From Coriaria nepalensis (lineage: Eukaryota > Streptophyta > Magnoliopsida > Cucurbitales > Coriariaceae): 64,000 bases of DNA. The translations under genes were made by a program, and so were the position numbers. Where the stretch lies: NCBI GenBank assembly GCA_027186245.1, contig CP114483.1:11924220-11988219 (forward strand), written 5' to 3'. The notes below the pieces were generated by a model. That model worked only from the letters and a program-made list of their open reading frames with translations. It was not told the DNA's origin and made no database searches. Shown here piece by piece: positions 38,601 through 51,587 of the stretch (positions within the stretch are counted from its first letter, which is position 1; each line of letters begins with the position of its first letter).

Positions 38601-41600
38601 TTGCAATTAATCTATTGAAGACAACAATGCATTCCTTTAGCCTTGAAAAGCATGTCATTCAGTCTTTTCATGTCATTAAAGTGTTTGAAAGCACGTCGAA
38701 CCAATTCTATGTTTGCATTTAAAACACAACTTTCATGCATAACTTGCAAATGATCCATTGAAGAAAACTATGCGTTTTTTTAGCCTTAAAGTCGTATTAT
38801 TGCGTCTCTTTTGGTCATTAAATCATTCAAAATCACTTCGTACGAAATTCGCAGTTTAAACATGACTTTCGTGCATAACTTGCCGTTGATCGATTCAAGG
38901 CAACAACGCATTTGTTTAGCCTTAAAATCATGTCATTGAGTCTCTTGTAGTCATGAAATCATTCTAAATTAATCCGAACAAATTCAATATTCGCCCTTCA
39001 AACATGATTTTCTTACATAACTTGCAATTAATCTATTGAAGACAACAATGCATTCCTTTTAGCCTTAAAAAGCATGTCATTCAGTCTTTCCAAGTCATTA
39101 AAGTGTTTGAAAGCACGTCGAACCAATTCTATGTTTGCATTTAAAACACGACTTTCATGCATAACTTGCAAATGATCTATTGAAGAAAACTATGCATTTT
39201 TTTAGACTTAAAGTCGTATTATTGCGTCTCTTTTGGTCATTAAATCATTCAAAATCACTTCGTACGAAATTCGCAGTTTAAACATGACTTTCGTGCATAA
39301 CTTGCCATTGATCGATTCAAGGCAACAACGCATTTGTTTAGCCTTAAAATCATGTCATTGAGTCTCTTGTAGTCATGAAATCATTCTAAATTAATCCGAA
39401 CAAATTCTATTTTCGCCCTTCAAACGTGATTTTCTTACATAACTTGCAATTAATCTATTGAAGACAACAATGCATTCCTTTAGCCTTGAAAAGCATGTCA
39501 TTCAGTCTTTTCATGTCATTAAAGTGTTTGAAAGCACGTCGAACCAATTCTATGTTTGCATTTAAAAAACGACTTTCATGCATAACTTGCAAATGATCTA
39601 TTGAAGAAAACTATGCATTTTTTTAGACTTAAAGTCGTATTATTGCGTCTCTTTTAGTCATTAAATCATTCAATATAACTTCGAACGAAATTCGCAGTTT
39701 AAACATGACTTTCGTGCATAACTTGCCATTGATCGATTCAAGGCAACAACGCATTTGTTTAGCCTTAAAATCATGTCATTGAGTCTCTTGTAGTCATGAA
39801 ATCATTCTAAATTAATCCGAACAAATTCTATTTTCGCCCTTCAAACGTGATTTTCTTACATAACTTGCAATTAATCTATTGAAGACAACAATGCATTCCT
39901 TTAGCCTTGAAAAGCATGTCATTCAGTCTTTTCATGTCAGTAAAGTGTTTGAAAGCACGTCGAACCAATTCTATGTTTGCATTTAAAAAACGACTTTCAT
40001 GCATAACTTGCAAATGATCTATTGAAGAAAACTATGCATTTTTTTAGACTTAAAGTCGTATTATTGCGTCTCTTTTAGTCATTAAATCATTCAATATAAC
40101 TTCGAACGAAATTCGCAGTTTAAACATGAGTTTCGTGCATAACTTGCCGTTCATCGATTCAAGGCAACAGCGCATTTGTTTAGCCTTAAAATCATGTCAT
40201 TGAGTCTCTTGTAGTCATGAAATCATTCTAAATTAATCCGAACGAATACTATTTTCACCCTTAAAACATGATTTTCTTACATAACTTGCAATTAATCTAT
40301 TGAAGACAACAATGCATTCCTTTAGCCTTAAAAAGCATGTCATTCAATCTTTTCATATCATTAAATTGTTTTGAAAGCACGTCGAACCAATTCTATGTTT
40401 GCATTTAAAACACGACTTTCATGCATAACTTGCAAATGATCTATTGAAGAAAACTATGCATTTTTTTAGACTTAAAGTCGTATTATTGCGTCTCTTTTAG
40501 TCATTAAATCATTCAATATAACTTCGAACGAAATTCGCAGTTTAAACATGAGTTTCGTGCATAACTTGCCGTTGATCGATTCAAGGAAACAACACATTTG
40601 TTTAGCCTTAAAATCATGTCATTGAGTCTCTTGTAGTCATGAAATCATTCTAAATTAATCCGAACGAATTCTATTTTCGCCCTTCAATCATGATTTTCTT
40701 ACATAACTTGCAATTAATCTATTGAAGACAACAATGCATTCCTTTATCCTTAAAAAGCATGTCATTCAGTCTTTTAAGTCATTAAAGTGTTTGAAAGCAC
40801 GTCGAACCAATTCTATGTTTGCATTTAAAACACGACTTTCATGCATAACTTACAAATGATCTATTGAAGAAAACTATGCGTTTTTTTAGCCTTAAAGTCG
40901 TATTATTGCGTCTCTTTTGGTCATTAAATCATTCAAAATCACTTCGTACGAAATTTGCAGTTTAAACATGACTTTCGTGCATAACTTGCCGTTGATCGAT
41001 TCAAGGCAACAACGCATTTGTTTAGCCTTAAAATCATGTCATTGAGTCTCTTGTAGTCATGAAATCATTCAAAATTAATCCGAACAAATTCTATTTTCGC
41101 CCTTCAAACATGATTTTCTTACATAACTTGCAATTAATCTATTGAAGACAACAATGCATTCCTTTCGCCTTGAAAAGCATGTCATTCAGTCTTTTCATGT
41201 CATTAAAGTGTTTGAAAGCACGTCGAACCAATTCTATGTTTGCATTTAAAACACGACTTTCATGCATAACTTGCAAATGATCCATTGAAGAAAACTATGC
41301 GTTTTTTTAGCCTTAAAGTCGTATTATTGCGTCTCTTTTGGTCATTAAATCATTCAAAATCACTTCGTACGAAATTCGCAGTTTAAACATGACTTTCGTG
41401 CATAACTTGCCGTTGATCGATTCAAGGCAACAACGCATTTGTTTAGCCTTAAAATCATGTCATTGAGTCTCTTGTAGTCATGAAATCATTCTAAATTAAT
41501 CCGAACAAATTCTATATTCGCCCTTCAAACATGATTTTCTTACATAACTTGCAATTAATCTATTGAAGACAACAATGCATTCCTTTTAGCCTTAAAAAGC

Positions 41601-41905
41601 ATGTCATTCAGTCTTTTCAAGTCATTAAAGTGTTTGAAAGCACGTCGAACCAATTCTATGTTTGCATTTAAAACACGACTTTCATGCATAACTTGCAAAT
41701 GATCTATTGAAGAAAACTATGCATTTTTTTAGACATAAAGTCGTATTATTGCGTCTCTTTTGGTCATTAAATCATTCAAAATCACTTCGTACGAAATTCG
41801 CAGTTTAAACATGACTTTCGTGCATAACTTGCCATTGATCGATTCAAGGCAACAACGCATTTGTTTAGCCTTAAAATCATGTCATTGAGTCTCTTGTAGT
41901 CATGA
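38601..41905. repeat. 8-trimer tandem duplication, copy 2
   Basis: Partner of 35231-38600. Here the first C monomer is preceded by a normal B monomer (TTCAAACGTGATTTTC), so this copy is in register. Small differences include CTTTCCAAGTC for CTTTTCAAGTC (about 39088) and AAATTTGCAG (about 40952). Identity breaks at about 41909, where AAATCG and CGAACGAATTC replace AAATCA and CGAACAAATTC. Confidence 0.85.
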
Positions 41906-42689
41906 AATCGTTCTAAATTAATCCGAACGAATTCTATTTTCGCCCTTCAAACATGATTTTCTTACATAACTTGCAATTAATCTATTGAAGACAACAATGC
42001 ATTCCTTTAGCCTTAAAAAGCATGTCATTCAGTCTTTTAAGTCATTAAAGTGTTTGAAAGCACGTCGAACCAATTCTATGTTTGCATTTAAAACACGACT
42101 TTCATGCATAACTTGCAAATGATCTATTGAAGAAACCTATGCATTTTTTTAGACTTAAAGTCGTATTATTGCGTCTCTTTTAGTTATTAAATGATTCCAA
42201 ATTACTTCGAATGAAATTCGCAGTTTAAACGTTACTTTCGTGCATAACTTGCCGTTGATCGATTCAAGGCAACAATGCATTTGTTTAGCCTTAAAATCAT
42301 GTCATTGAGTCTCTTGTAGTCATGAAATCATTCTAAATTAATCCGAACAAATTTTATTTTCGCCCTTCAAACATGATTTTCTTACATAACTTGCAATTAA
42401 TCTATTGAAGACAACAATGCATTCCTTTAGCCTTGAAAAGCATGTCATTCAGTCTTTTCATGTCATTAAAGTGTTTGAAAGCACGTCGAACCAATTCTAT
42501 GTTTGCATTTAAAACACGAGTTTCATGCATAACTTGCAAATGATCTATTGAAGAAAACTATGCATTTTTTTAGTCTTAAAGTCGTATTATTGCGTCTCTT
42601 TTAGTCATTAAATCATTCAATATAACTTCGAACGAAATTCTCAGTTTAAACATGAGTTTCGTGCATAACTTTCCATTCATCGATTCAAG
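41906..42689. repeat. Two trimers matching 27026-27809
   Basis: This stretch matches the region 14,880 bp upstream: GAAGAAACCTATGC (42131 versus 27251), the unusual TAGTTATTAAATGATTCC (42181 versus 27301), TTTCGAATG-like CTTCGAATGAAATTCG, and TTTCCATTCATCG (42670 versus 27790). Few differences are visible (ATTACTTCG for ATCACTTCG, CGTTAC for CATTAC, AATTTTATT for AATTCTATT). Confidence 0.75.
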
Positions 42690-44372
42690 GCAACGACGCA
42701 TTTGTTTGGCCTTAAAATCATGTCATTGAGTCTCTTGTAGTCATGAAATCATTCAAAATTAATCCGAACGAATTCTATTTTCGCCCTTCAAACTTGATTT
42801 TCTTACATAACTTGCAATTAATCTATTGAAGACAACAATGCATTCCTTTAGCCTTAAAAAGCATGTCATTCAGTCTTTTAAGTCATTAAAGTGTTTGAAA
42901 GAACGTCGAACCAATTCCATGTTTGCATTTAAAACACGACTTTCATGCATAACTTACAAATGATCTATTGAAGAAAACTATGCGTTTTTTTAGCCTTAAA
43001 GTCGTATTATTGCGTCTCTTTTGGTCATTAAATCATTCAAAATCACTTCGTACGAAATTCGCAGTTTAAACATGACTTTCGTGCATAACTTGCCGTTGAT
43101 CGATTCAAGGCAACAACGCATTTGTTTAGCCTTAAAATCATGTCATTGAGTCTCTTGTAGTCATGAAATCATTCTAAATTAATCCGAATAAATTCTATAT
43201 TCGCCCTTCAAACATGATTTTCTTACATAACTTGCAATTAATCTATTGAAGACAACAATGCATTCCTTTAGCCTTAAAAAGCATGTCAATCAGTCTTTTC
43301 AAGTCATTAAAGTGTTTGAAAGCACGTCGAACCAATTCTATGTTTGCATTTAAGACAGGACTTTCATGCATAACTTACAAATGATCTATTGAAGAAAACT
43401 ATGCATTTTTTTAGACTTAAAGTCGTATTATTGCGTCTCTTTTAGTCATTAAATCATTCAAAATCACTTCAGACGAAATTCACCTTTTAAACATGACTTT
43501 CGTGCATAACTTGCCATTGATCGATTCAAGGCAACAACGCATTTGTTTAGCCTTAAAATCATGTCATTGAGTCTCTTGTAGTCATGAAATCATTCTAAAT
43601 TAATCCGAACAAATTCTATTTTCGCCCTTCAAACATGATTTTCTTACATAACTTGCAATTAATCTATTGAAGACAACAATGCATTCCTTTAGCCTTGAAA
43701 AGCATGTCATTCAGTCTTTTCATGTCATTAAAGTGTTTGAAAGCACGTCGAACGAATTCTATGTTTGCATTTAAAAAACGACTTTCATGCATAACTTGCA
43801 AATGATCTATTGAAGAAAACTATGCATTTTTTTAGACTTAAAGTCGTATTATTGCGTCTCTTTTAGTCATTAAATCATTCAATATAACTTCGAACGAAAT
43901 TCGCAGTTTAAACATGAGTTTCGTGCATAACTTGCCGTTCATCGATTCAAGGCAACAGCGCATTTGTTTAGCCTTAAAATCATGTCATTGAGTCTCTTGT
44001 AGTCATGAAATCATTCTAAATTAATCCGAACGAATACTATTTTCGCCCTTAAAACATGATTTTCTTACATAACTTGCAATTAATCTATTGAAGACAACAA
44101 TGCATTCCTTTAGCCTTAAAAAGCATGTCATTCAGTCTTTTCATATCATTAAATTGTTTGAAAGCACGTCGAACCAATTCTATGTTTGCATTTAAAACAC
44201 GACTTTCATGCATAACTTGCAAATGATCTATTGAAGAAAACTATGCATTTTTTTAGACTTAAAGTCGTATTATTGCGTCTCTTTTAGTCATTAAATCATT
44301 CAAGATAACTTCGAACGAAATTCGCAGTTTAAACATGAGTTTCGTGCATAACTTGCCGTTGATCGATTCAAG
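42690..44372. repeat. 4-trimer tandem duplication, copy 1 (1,683 bp)
   Basis: The marks CAACGACGCATTTG with TTTGGCC, TTGAAAGAACGTCG (42897) and TTTAAGACAGGACTTTC (43350) return 1,683 bp later. The A monomer at about 43470 carries a private cluster, CTTCAGACGAAATTCACC, not present in the partner at 45150. Confidence 0.8.
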
Positions 44373-46055
44373 GCAACGACGCATTTGTTTGGCCTTAAAA
44401 TCATGTCATTGAGTCTCTTGTAGTCATGAAATCATTCAAAATTAATCCGAACGAATTCTATTTTCGCCCTTCAAACTTGATTTTCTTACATAACTTGCAA
44501 TTAATCTATTGAAGACAACAATGCATTCCTTTAGCCTTAAAAAGCATGTCATTCAGTCTTTTAAGTCATTAAAGTGTTTGAAAGAACGTCGAACCAATTC
44601 CATGTTTGCATTTAAAACACGACTTTCATGCATAACTTACAAATGATCTATTGAAGAAAACTATGCGTTTTTTTAGCCTTAAAGTCGTATTATTGCGTCT
44701 CTTTTGGTCATTAAATCATTCAAAATCACTTCGTACGAAATTCGCAGTTTAAACATGACTTTCGTGCATAACTTGCCGTTGATCGATTCAAGGCAACAAC
44801 GCATTTGTTTAGCCTTAAAATCATGTCATTGAGTCTCTTGTAGTCATGAAATCATTCTAAATTAATCCGAATAAATTCTATATTCGCCCTTCAAACATGA
44901 TTTTCTTACATAACTTGCAATTAATCTATTGAAGACAACAATGCATTCCTTTAGCCTTAAAAAGCATGTCAATCAGTCTTTTCAAGTCATTAAAGTGTTT
45001 GAAAGCACGTCGAACCAATTCTATGTTTGCATTTAAGACAGGACTTTCATGCATAACTTACAAATGATCTATTGAAGAAAACTATGCATTTTTTTAGACT
45101 TAAAGTCGTATTATTGCGTCTCTTTTAGTCATTAAATCATTCAAAATCACTTCGTACGAAATTCGCAGTTTAAACATGAGTTTCGTGCATAACTTGCCAT
45201 TGATCGATTCAAGGCAACAACGCATTTGTTTAGCCTTAAAATCATGTCATTGAGTCTCTTGTAGTCATGAAATCATTCTAAATTAATCCGAACAAATTCT
45301 ATTTTCGCCCTTCAAACATGATTTTCTTACATAACTTGCAATTAATCTATTGAAGACAACAATGCATTCCTTTAGCCTTGAAAAGCATGTCATTCAGTCT
45401 TTTCATGTCATTAAAGTGTTTGAAAGCACGTCGAACGAATTCTATGTTTGCATTTAAAAAACGACTTTCATGCATAACTTGCAAATGATCTATTGAAGAA
45501 AACTATGCATTTTTTTAGACTTAAAGTCGTATTATTGCGTCTCTTTTAGTCATTAAATCATTCAATATAACTTCGAACGAAATTCGCAGTTTAAACATGA
45601 GTTTCGTGCATAACTTGCCGTTCATCGATTCAAGGCAACAGCGCATTTGTTTAGCCTTAAAATCATGTCATTGAGTCTCTTGTAGTCATGAAATCATTCT
45701 AAATTAATCCGAACGAATACTATTTTCGCCCTTAAAACATGATTTTCTTACATAACTTGCAATTAATCTATTGAAGACAACAATGCATTCCTTTAGCCTT
45801 AAAAAGCATGTCATTCAGTCTTTTCATATCATTAAATTGTTTGAAAGCACGTCGAACCAATTCTATGTTTGCATTTAAAACACGACTTTCATGCATAACT
45901 TGCAAATGATCTATTGAAGAAAACTATGCATTTTTTTAGACTTAAAGTCGTATTATTGCGTCTCTTTTAGTCATTAAATCATTCAAGATAACTTCGAACG
46001 AAATTCGCAGTTTAAACATGAGTTTCGTGCATAACTTGCCGTTGATCGATTCAAG
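44373..46055. repeat. 4-trimer tandem duplication, copy 2
   Basis: Partner of 42690-44372, with GAAAGAACGTCG near 44580 and TAAGACAGGAC near 45034. The join lies within the common GATCGATTCAAGGCAAC of monomer B: the A half before it is the CAAGATAACTTCG type, the B half after it is the CGACGC/TTTGGCC type. This is what an equal-register unequal crossover leaves behind. Confidence 0.8.
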
Positions 46056-46119
46056 GCAACAACGCATTTGTTTAGCCTTAAAATCTTGTCATTGAGTCTC
46101 TTGTAGTCATGAAATCGTT
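46056..46119. repeat. Short B-monomer link between blocks
   Basis: Part of a B monomer with AATCTTGTCATTG and AAATCGTTC, the same variant as at 29941, 31203 and 50710. Nothing else is present. Confidence 0.6.
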
Positions 46120-49100
46120 CTAAATTAATCCGAACGAATTCTATTTTCGCCATTCAAACATGATTTTCTTACATAACTTGCAATTAATCTATTGAAGACA
46201 ACAATGCATTCCTTTAGCCTTAAAAAGCATGTCATTCAGTCTTTTCATATCATTAAATTGTTTGAAAGCACGTCGAACCAATTCTATGTTTGCATTTAAA
46301 ACACGACTTTCATGCATAACTTGCAAATGATCTATTGAAGAAAACTATGCATTTTTTTAGACTTAAAGTCGTATTATTGCGTCTCTTTTAGTCATTAAAT
46401 TATTCAATATAACTTCGAACGAAATTCGCAGTTTAAACATGAGTTTCGTGCATAACTTGCCGTTGATCGATTCAAGGAAACAACGCATTTGTTTAGCCTT
46501 AAAATCATGTCATTGAGTCTCTTGTAGTCATGAAATCATTCTAAATTAATCCGAACGAATTCTATTTTCGCCCTTCAATCATGATTTTCTTACATAACTT
46601 GCAATTAATCTATTGAAGACAACAATGCATTCCTTTATCCTTAAAAAGCATGTCATTCAGTCTTTTAAGTCATTAAAGTGTTTGAAAGCACGTCGAACCA
46701 ATTCTATGTTTGCATTTAAAACACGACTTTCATGCATAACTTACAAATGATCTATTGAAGAAAACTATGCATTTTTTTAGCCTTAAGGTCGTATTATTGC
46801 GTCTCTTTTGGTCATTAAATCATTCAAAATCACTTCGTACGAAATTCGCAGTTTAAACATGACTTTTGTGCATAACTTGCCGTTGATCGATTCAAGGCAA
46901 CAACGCATTTGTTTAGCCTTAAAATCATGTCATTGAGTCTCTTGTAGTCATGAAATCATTCTAAATTAATCCGAACAAATTCTATATTCGCCCTTCAAAC
47001 ATGATTTTCTGACATAACTTGCAATTAATCTATTGAAGACAACAATGCATTCCTTTATCCTTAAAAAGCATGTCATTCAGTCTTTTAAGTCATTAAAGTG
47101 TTTGAAAGCACGTCGAACCAATTCTATGTTTGCATTTAAAACACGACTTTCATGCATAACTTGCAAATGATCTATTGAAGAAAACTATGCATTTTTTTAG
47201 CCTTAAGGTCGTATTATTGCGTCTCTTTTGGTCATTAAATCATTCAAAATCACTTCGTACGAAATTCGCAGTTTAAACATGACTTTTGTGCATAACTTGC
47301 CGTTGATCGATTCAAGGCAACAACGCATTTGTTTAGCCTTAAAATCATGTCATTGAGTCTCTTGTAGTCATGAAATCATTCTAAATTAATCCGAACAAAT
47401 TCTATATTCGCCCTTCAAACATGATTTTCTTACATAACTTGCAATTAATCTATTGAAGACAACAATGCATTCCTTTAGCCTTGAAAAGCATGCCATTCAG
47501 TCTTTTCATGTCATTAAAGTGTTTGAAAGCACGTCGAACCAATTCTATGTTTGCATTTAAAAAACGACTTTCATGCATAACTTGCAAATCATCTATTGAA
47601 GAAAACTATGCATTTTTTTAGACTTAAAGTCGTATTATTGCGTCTCTTTTAGTCATTAAATCATTCAATATAACTTCGAACGAAATTCGCAGTTTAAACA
47701 TGAGTTTCGTGCATAACTTGCCGTTCATCGATTCAAGGCAACAACGCATTTGTTTAGCCTTAAAATCATGTCATTGAGTCTCTTGTAGTCATGAAATCAT
47801 TCTAAATTAATCCGAACGAATTCTATTTTCGCCCTTCAAACATGATTTTCTTACGTAACATGCAAATAATCTATTGAAGACAACAATGCATTCCTTTAGC
47901 CTTAAAAAGCATGTCATTCAGTCTTTTCATGTCATTAAATTGTTTGAAAGCACGTCGAACCAATTCTATATTTGCATTTAAAACACGACTTTCATGCATA
48001 ACTTGCAAATGATCTATTGAAGAAAACTCTGCATTTTTTTAGACTTAAAGTCGTATTATTGCGTCTCTTTTAGTCATTAAATCATTCAAGATAACTTCGA
48101 ACGAAATTCGCAGTTTAAACATGAGTTTCGTGCATAACTTGTCGTTGATCGATTCAAGGCAACAACGCATTTGTTTAGCCTTAAAATCTTGTCATTGAGT
48201 CTCTTGTAGTCATGAAATCATTCGAAATTAATCCGAACGAATTCTATTTTCGCCCTTCAAATATGATTTTCTTACATAACTTGCAATTAATCTATTGAAG
48301 ACAACAATGCATTCCTTTATCCTTAAAAAGCATGTCATTCAGTCTTTTAAGTCATTAAAGTGTTTGAAAGCACGTCGAACCAATTCTATGTTTGCATTGA
48401 CAACACGACTTTCATGCATAACTTGCAAATGATCTATTGAAGAAAACTATGCATTTTTTTAGCCTTAAAGTCGTATTATTGCGTCTCTTTTGGTCATTAA
48501 ATCATTCAAAATCACTTCGTACGAAATTCGCAGTTTAAACATTGCTTTCGTGCATAACTTGCCGTTAATCGATTCAAGGCAACAACGCATTTGTTTAGCC
48601 TTAAAATCATGTCATTGAGTCTCTTGTAGTCATGAAATCATTCTAAATTAATCCGAACAAATTCTATATTCGCCCTTCAAACATGATTTTCTTACATAAC
48701 TTGCAATTAATCTATTGAAGACAACAATGCATTCCTTTAGCCTTGAAAAGCATGTCATTCAGTCTTTTCATGTCATTAAAGTGTTTGAAAGCACGTCGAA
48801 CCAATTCTATGTTTGCATTTAAAACACGAGTTTCATGCATAACTTGCAAATGATCTATTGAAGAAAACTATGCATTTTTTTAGACTTAAAGTCGTATTAT
48901 TGCGTCTCTTTTAGTCATTAAATCATTCAATATAACTTCGAACGAAATTCGCAGTTTAAACATGAGTTTCGTGCATAACTTGCCATTCATCGATTCAAGG
49001 CAACGACGCATTTGTTTAGCCTTAAAATCATGTCATTGAGTCTGTTGTAGTCATGAAATCATTCTAAATTAATCCGAACGAATTCTATTTTCGCCCTTCA

Positions 49101-49940
49101 AACATGATTTTCTTACATAACTTGCAATTAATCTATTGAAGACAACAATGCATTCCTTTAGCCTTAAAAAGCATGTCATTCAGTCTTTTAAGTCATTAAA
49201 GTGTTTGAAAGCACGTCGAATCAATTCCATGTTTGCATTTAAAACACGACTTTCATGCATAACTTACAAATGATCTATTGAAGAAAACTATGCGTTTTTT
49301 TAGCCTTAAAGTCGTATTATTGCGTCTCTTTTGGTCATTAAATCATTAAAAATCACTTCGTACGAAATTCGCAGTTTAAACATGACTTTCGTGCATAACT
49401 TGCCGTTGATCGATTCAAGGCAACGACGCATTTGTTTGGCCTTAAAATCATGTCATTGAGTCTCTTGTAGTCATGAAATCAGTCAAAATTAATCCGAATA
49501 AATTCTATATTCGCCCTTCAAACATGATTTTCTTACATAACTTGCAATTAATCTATTGAAGACAACAATGCATTCCTTTAGCCTTAAAAAGCATGTCAAT
49601 CAGTCTTTTCAAGTCATTAAAGTGTTTGAAAGCACGTCGAACCAATTCTATGTTTGCATTTAAGACAGGACTTTCATGCATAACTTGCAAATGATCTATT
49701 GAAGAAAACTATGCATTTTTTTAGCCTTAAAGTCGTATTATTGCGTCTCTTTTAGTCATTAAATCATTCAAAATCACTTCGTACGAAATTCGCAGTTTAA
49801 ACATGAGTTTCGTGCATAACTTGCCATTGATCGATTCAAGGCAACAACGCATTTGTTTAGCCTTAAAATCATGTCATTGAGTCTCTTGTAGTCATGAAAT
49901 CATTCTAAATTAATCCGAACAAATTCTATTTTCGCCCTTC
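46120..49940. repeat. 9-trimer block, copied at 51588-55408
   Basis: The block matches the sequence 5,468 bp downstream (13 trimers). Shared marks are TTTTCGCCATTC, the one-off TTTTCTGACATAAC (47011 and 52479), TTACGTAACATGCAAATAATC (47851 and 53320), GCATTGACAACACG (48395 and 53864), CGTTAATCG, GTCGAATCAATTCC (49214 and 54682) and TAAGACAGGAC (49661 and 55128). Inside, 46761-47180 and 47181-47600 are two nearly identical neighbouring trimers (AAGGTCG, GACTTTTGTGC). Confidence 0.8.
49424..49488. other. Conversion-like tract in a B monomer
   Basis: Within an otherwise close match to 54892-54956, this stretch has CAACGACGC, TTTGGCC and CAAAATTAATCC instead of CAACAACGC, TTTAGCC and CTAAATTAATCC. 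These three marks travel together in the B monomers at 27821, 42691 and 44374. The flanks match the 54.9 kb partner again, so a short donor tract replaced the local sequence. Confidence 0.6.
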
Positions 49941-51587
49941 AATCATGATTTTCTTACATAACTTGCAATTAATCTATTGAAGACAACAATGCATTCCTTT
50001 ATCCTTAAAAAGCATGTCATTCAGTCTTTTAAGTCATTAAAGTGTTTGAAAGCACGTCGAACCAATTCTATGTTTGCATTTAAAACACGACTTTCATGCA
50101 TAACTTACAAATGATCTATTGAAGAAAACTATGCATTTTTTTAGACTTAAAGTCGTATTATTGCGTCTCTTTTAGTCATTAAATCATTCAAAATCACTTC
50201 GTACGAAATTCGCAGTTTAAACATGAGTTTCGTGCATAACTTGCCATTGATCGATTCAAGGCAACAACGCATTTGTTTAGCCTTAAAATCATGTCATTGA
50301 GTCTCTTGTAGTCATGAAATCATTCTAAATTAATCCGAACAAATTCTATTTTCGCCCTTCAAACATGATTTTCTTACATAACTTGCAATTAATCTATTGA
50401 AGACAACAATGCATTCCTTTAGCCTTGAAAAGCATGTCATTCAGTCTTTTCATGTCATTAAAGTGTTTGAAAGCACGTCGAACCAATTCTATGTTTGCAT
50501 TTAAAACACGACTTTCATGCATAACTTGCAAATGATCTATTGAAGAAAACTATGCATTTTTTTAGACTTAAAGTCGTATTATTGCGTCTCTTTTAGTCAT
50601 TAAATCATTCAAGATAACTTCGAACGAAATTCGCAGTTTAAACATGAGTTTCGTGCATAACTTGCCGTTGATCGATTCAAGGCAACAACGCATTTGTTTA
50701 GCCTTAAAATCTTGTCATTGAGTCTCTTGTAGTCATGAAATCGTTCTAAATTAATCCGAACGAATTCTATTTTCGCCATTCAAACATGATTTTCTTACAT
50801 AACTTGCAATTAATCTATTGAAGACAACAATGCATTCCTTTAGCCTTAAAAAGCATGTCATTCAGTCTTTTCATATCATTAAATTGTTTGAAAGCACATC
50901 GAACCAATTATATGTCTGCGTTTAAAACACTACTTTCATGCATAACTTGCAAATGATCTATTGAAGAAAACTATGCATTTTTTTAGCCTTAAAGTCGTAT
51001 TATTGCGTCTCTTTTGGTCATTAAATTATTCAAAATCACTTCGTACGAAATTCGCAGTTTAAACATGACTTTCTTGCATAACTTGCCGTTCATCGATTCA
51101 AGGCAACAACGCATTTGTTTAGCCTTAAAATCATGTCATTGAGTCTCTTGTAGTCATGAAATCATTCTAAATTAATCCGAACAAATTCTATTTTCGCCCT
51201 TCAAACATGATTTTCTTACATAACTTGCAATTAATCTATTGAAGACAACAATGCATTCCTTTAGCCTTGAAAAGCATGTCATTCAGTCTTTTCATGTCAT
51301 TAAAGTGTTTGAAAGCACGTCGAACGAATTCTATGTTTGCATTTAAAAAACGACTTTCATGCATAACTTGCAAATGATCTATTGAAGAAAACTATGCATT
51401 TTTTTAGACTTAAAGTCGTATTATTGCGTCTCTTTTAGTCATTAAATCATTCAATATAACTTCGAACGAAATTCGCAGTTTAAACATGAGTTTCGTGCAT
51501 AACTTGCCGTTCATCGATTCAAGGCAACAGCGCATTTGTTTAGCCTTAAAATCATGTCATTGAGTCTCTTGTAGTCATGAAATCATT
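49941..51587. repeat. Four trimers between the two 9-trimer copies
   Basis: Two trimers with GCCATTGATCG (49826 and 50246) are close neighbours. They are followed by a CAAGATAACTTCG unit and a CGAACGAATTC/AAAAAACGAC unit like those at 43752 and 45435. The C monomer near 50895 carries a private cluster (CACATCG, AATTATATGTCTGCG). Confidence 0.65.
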
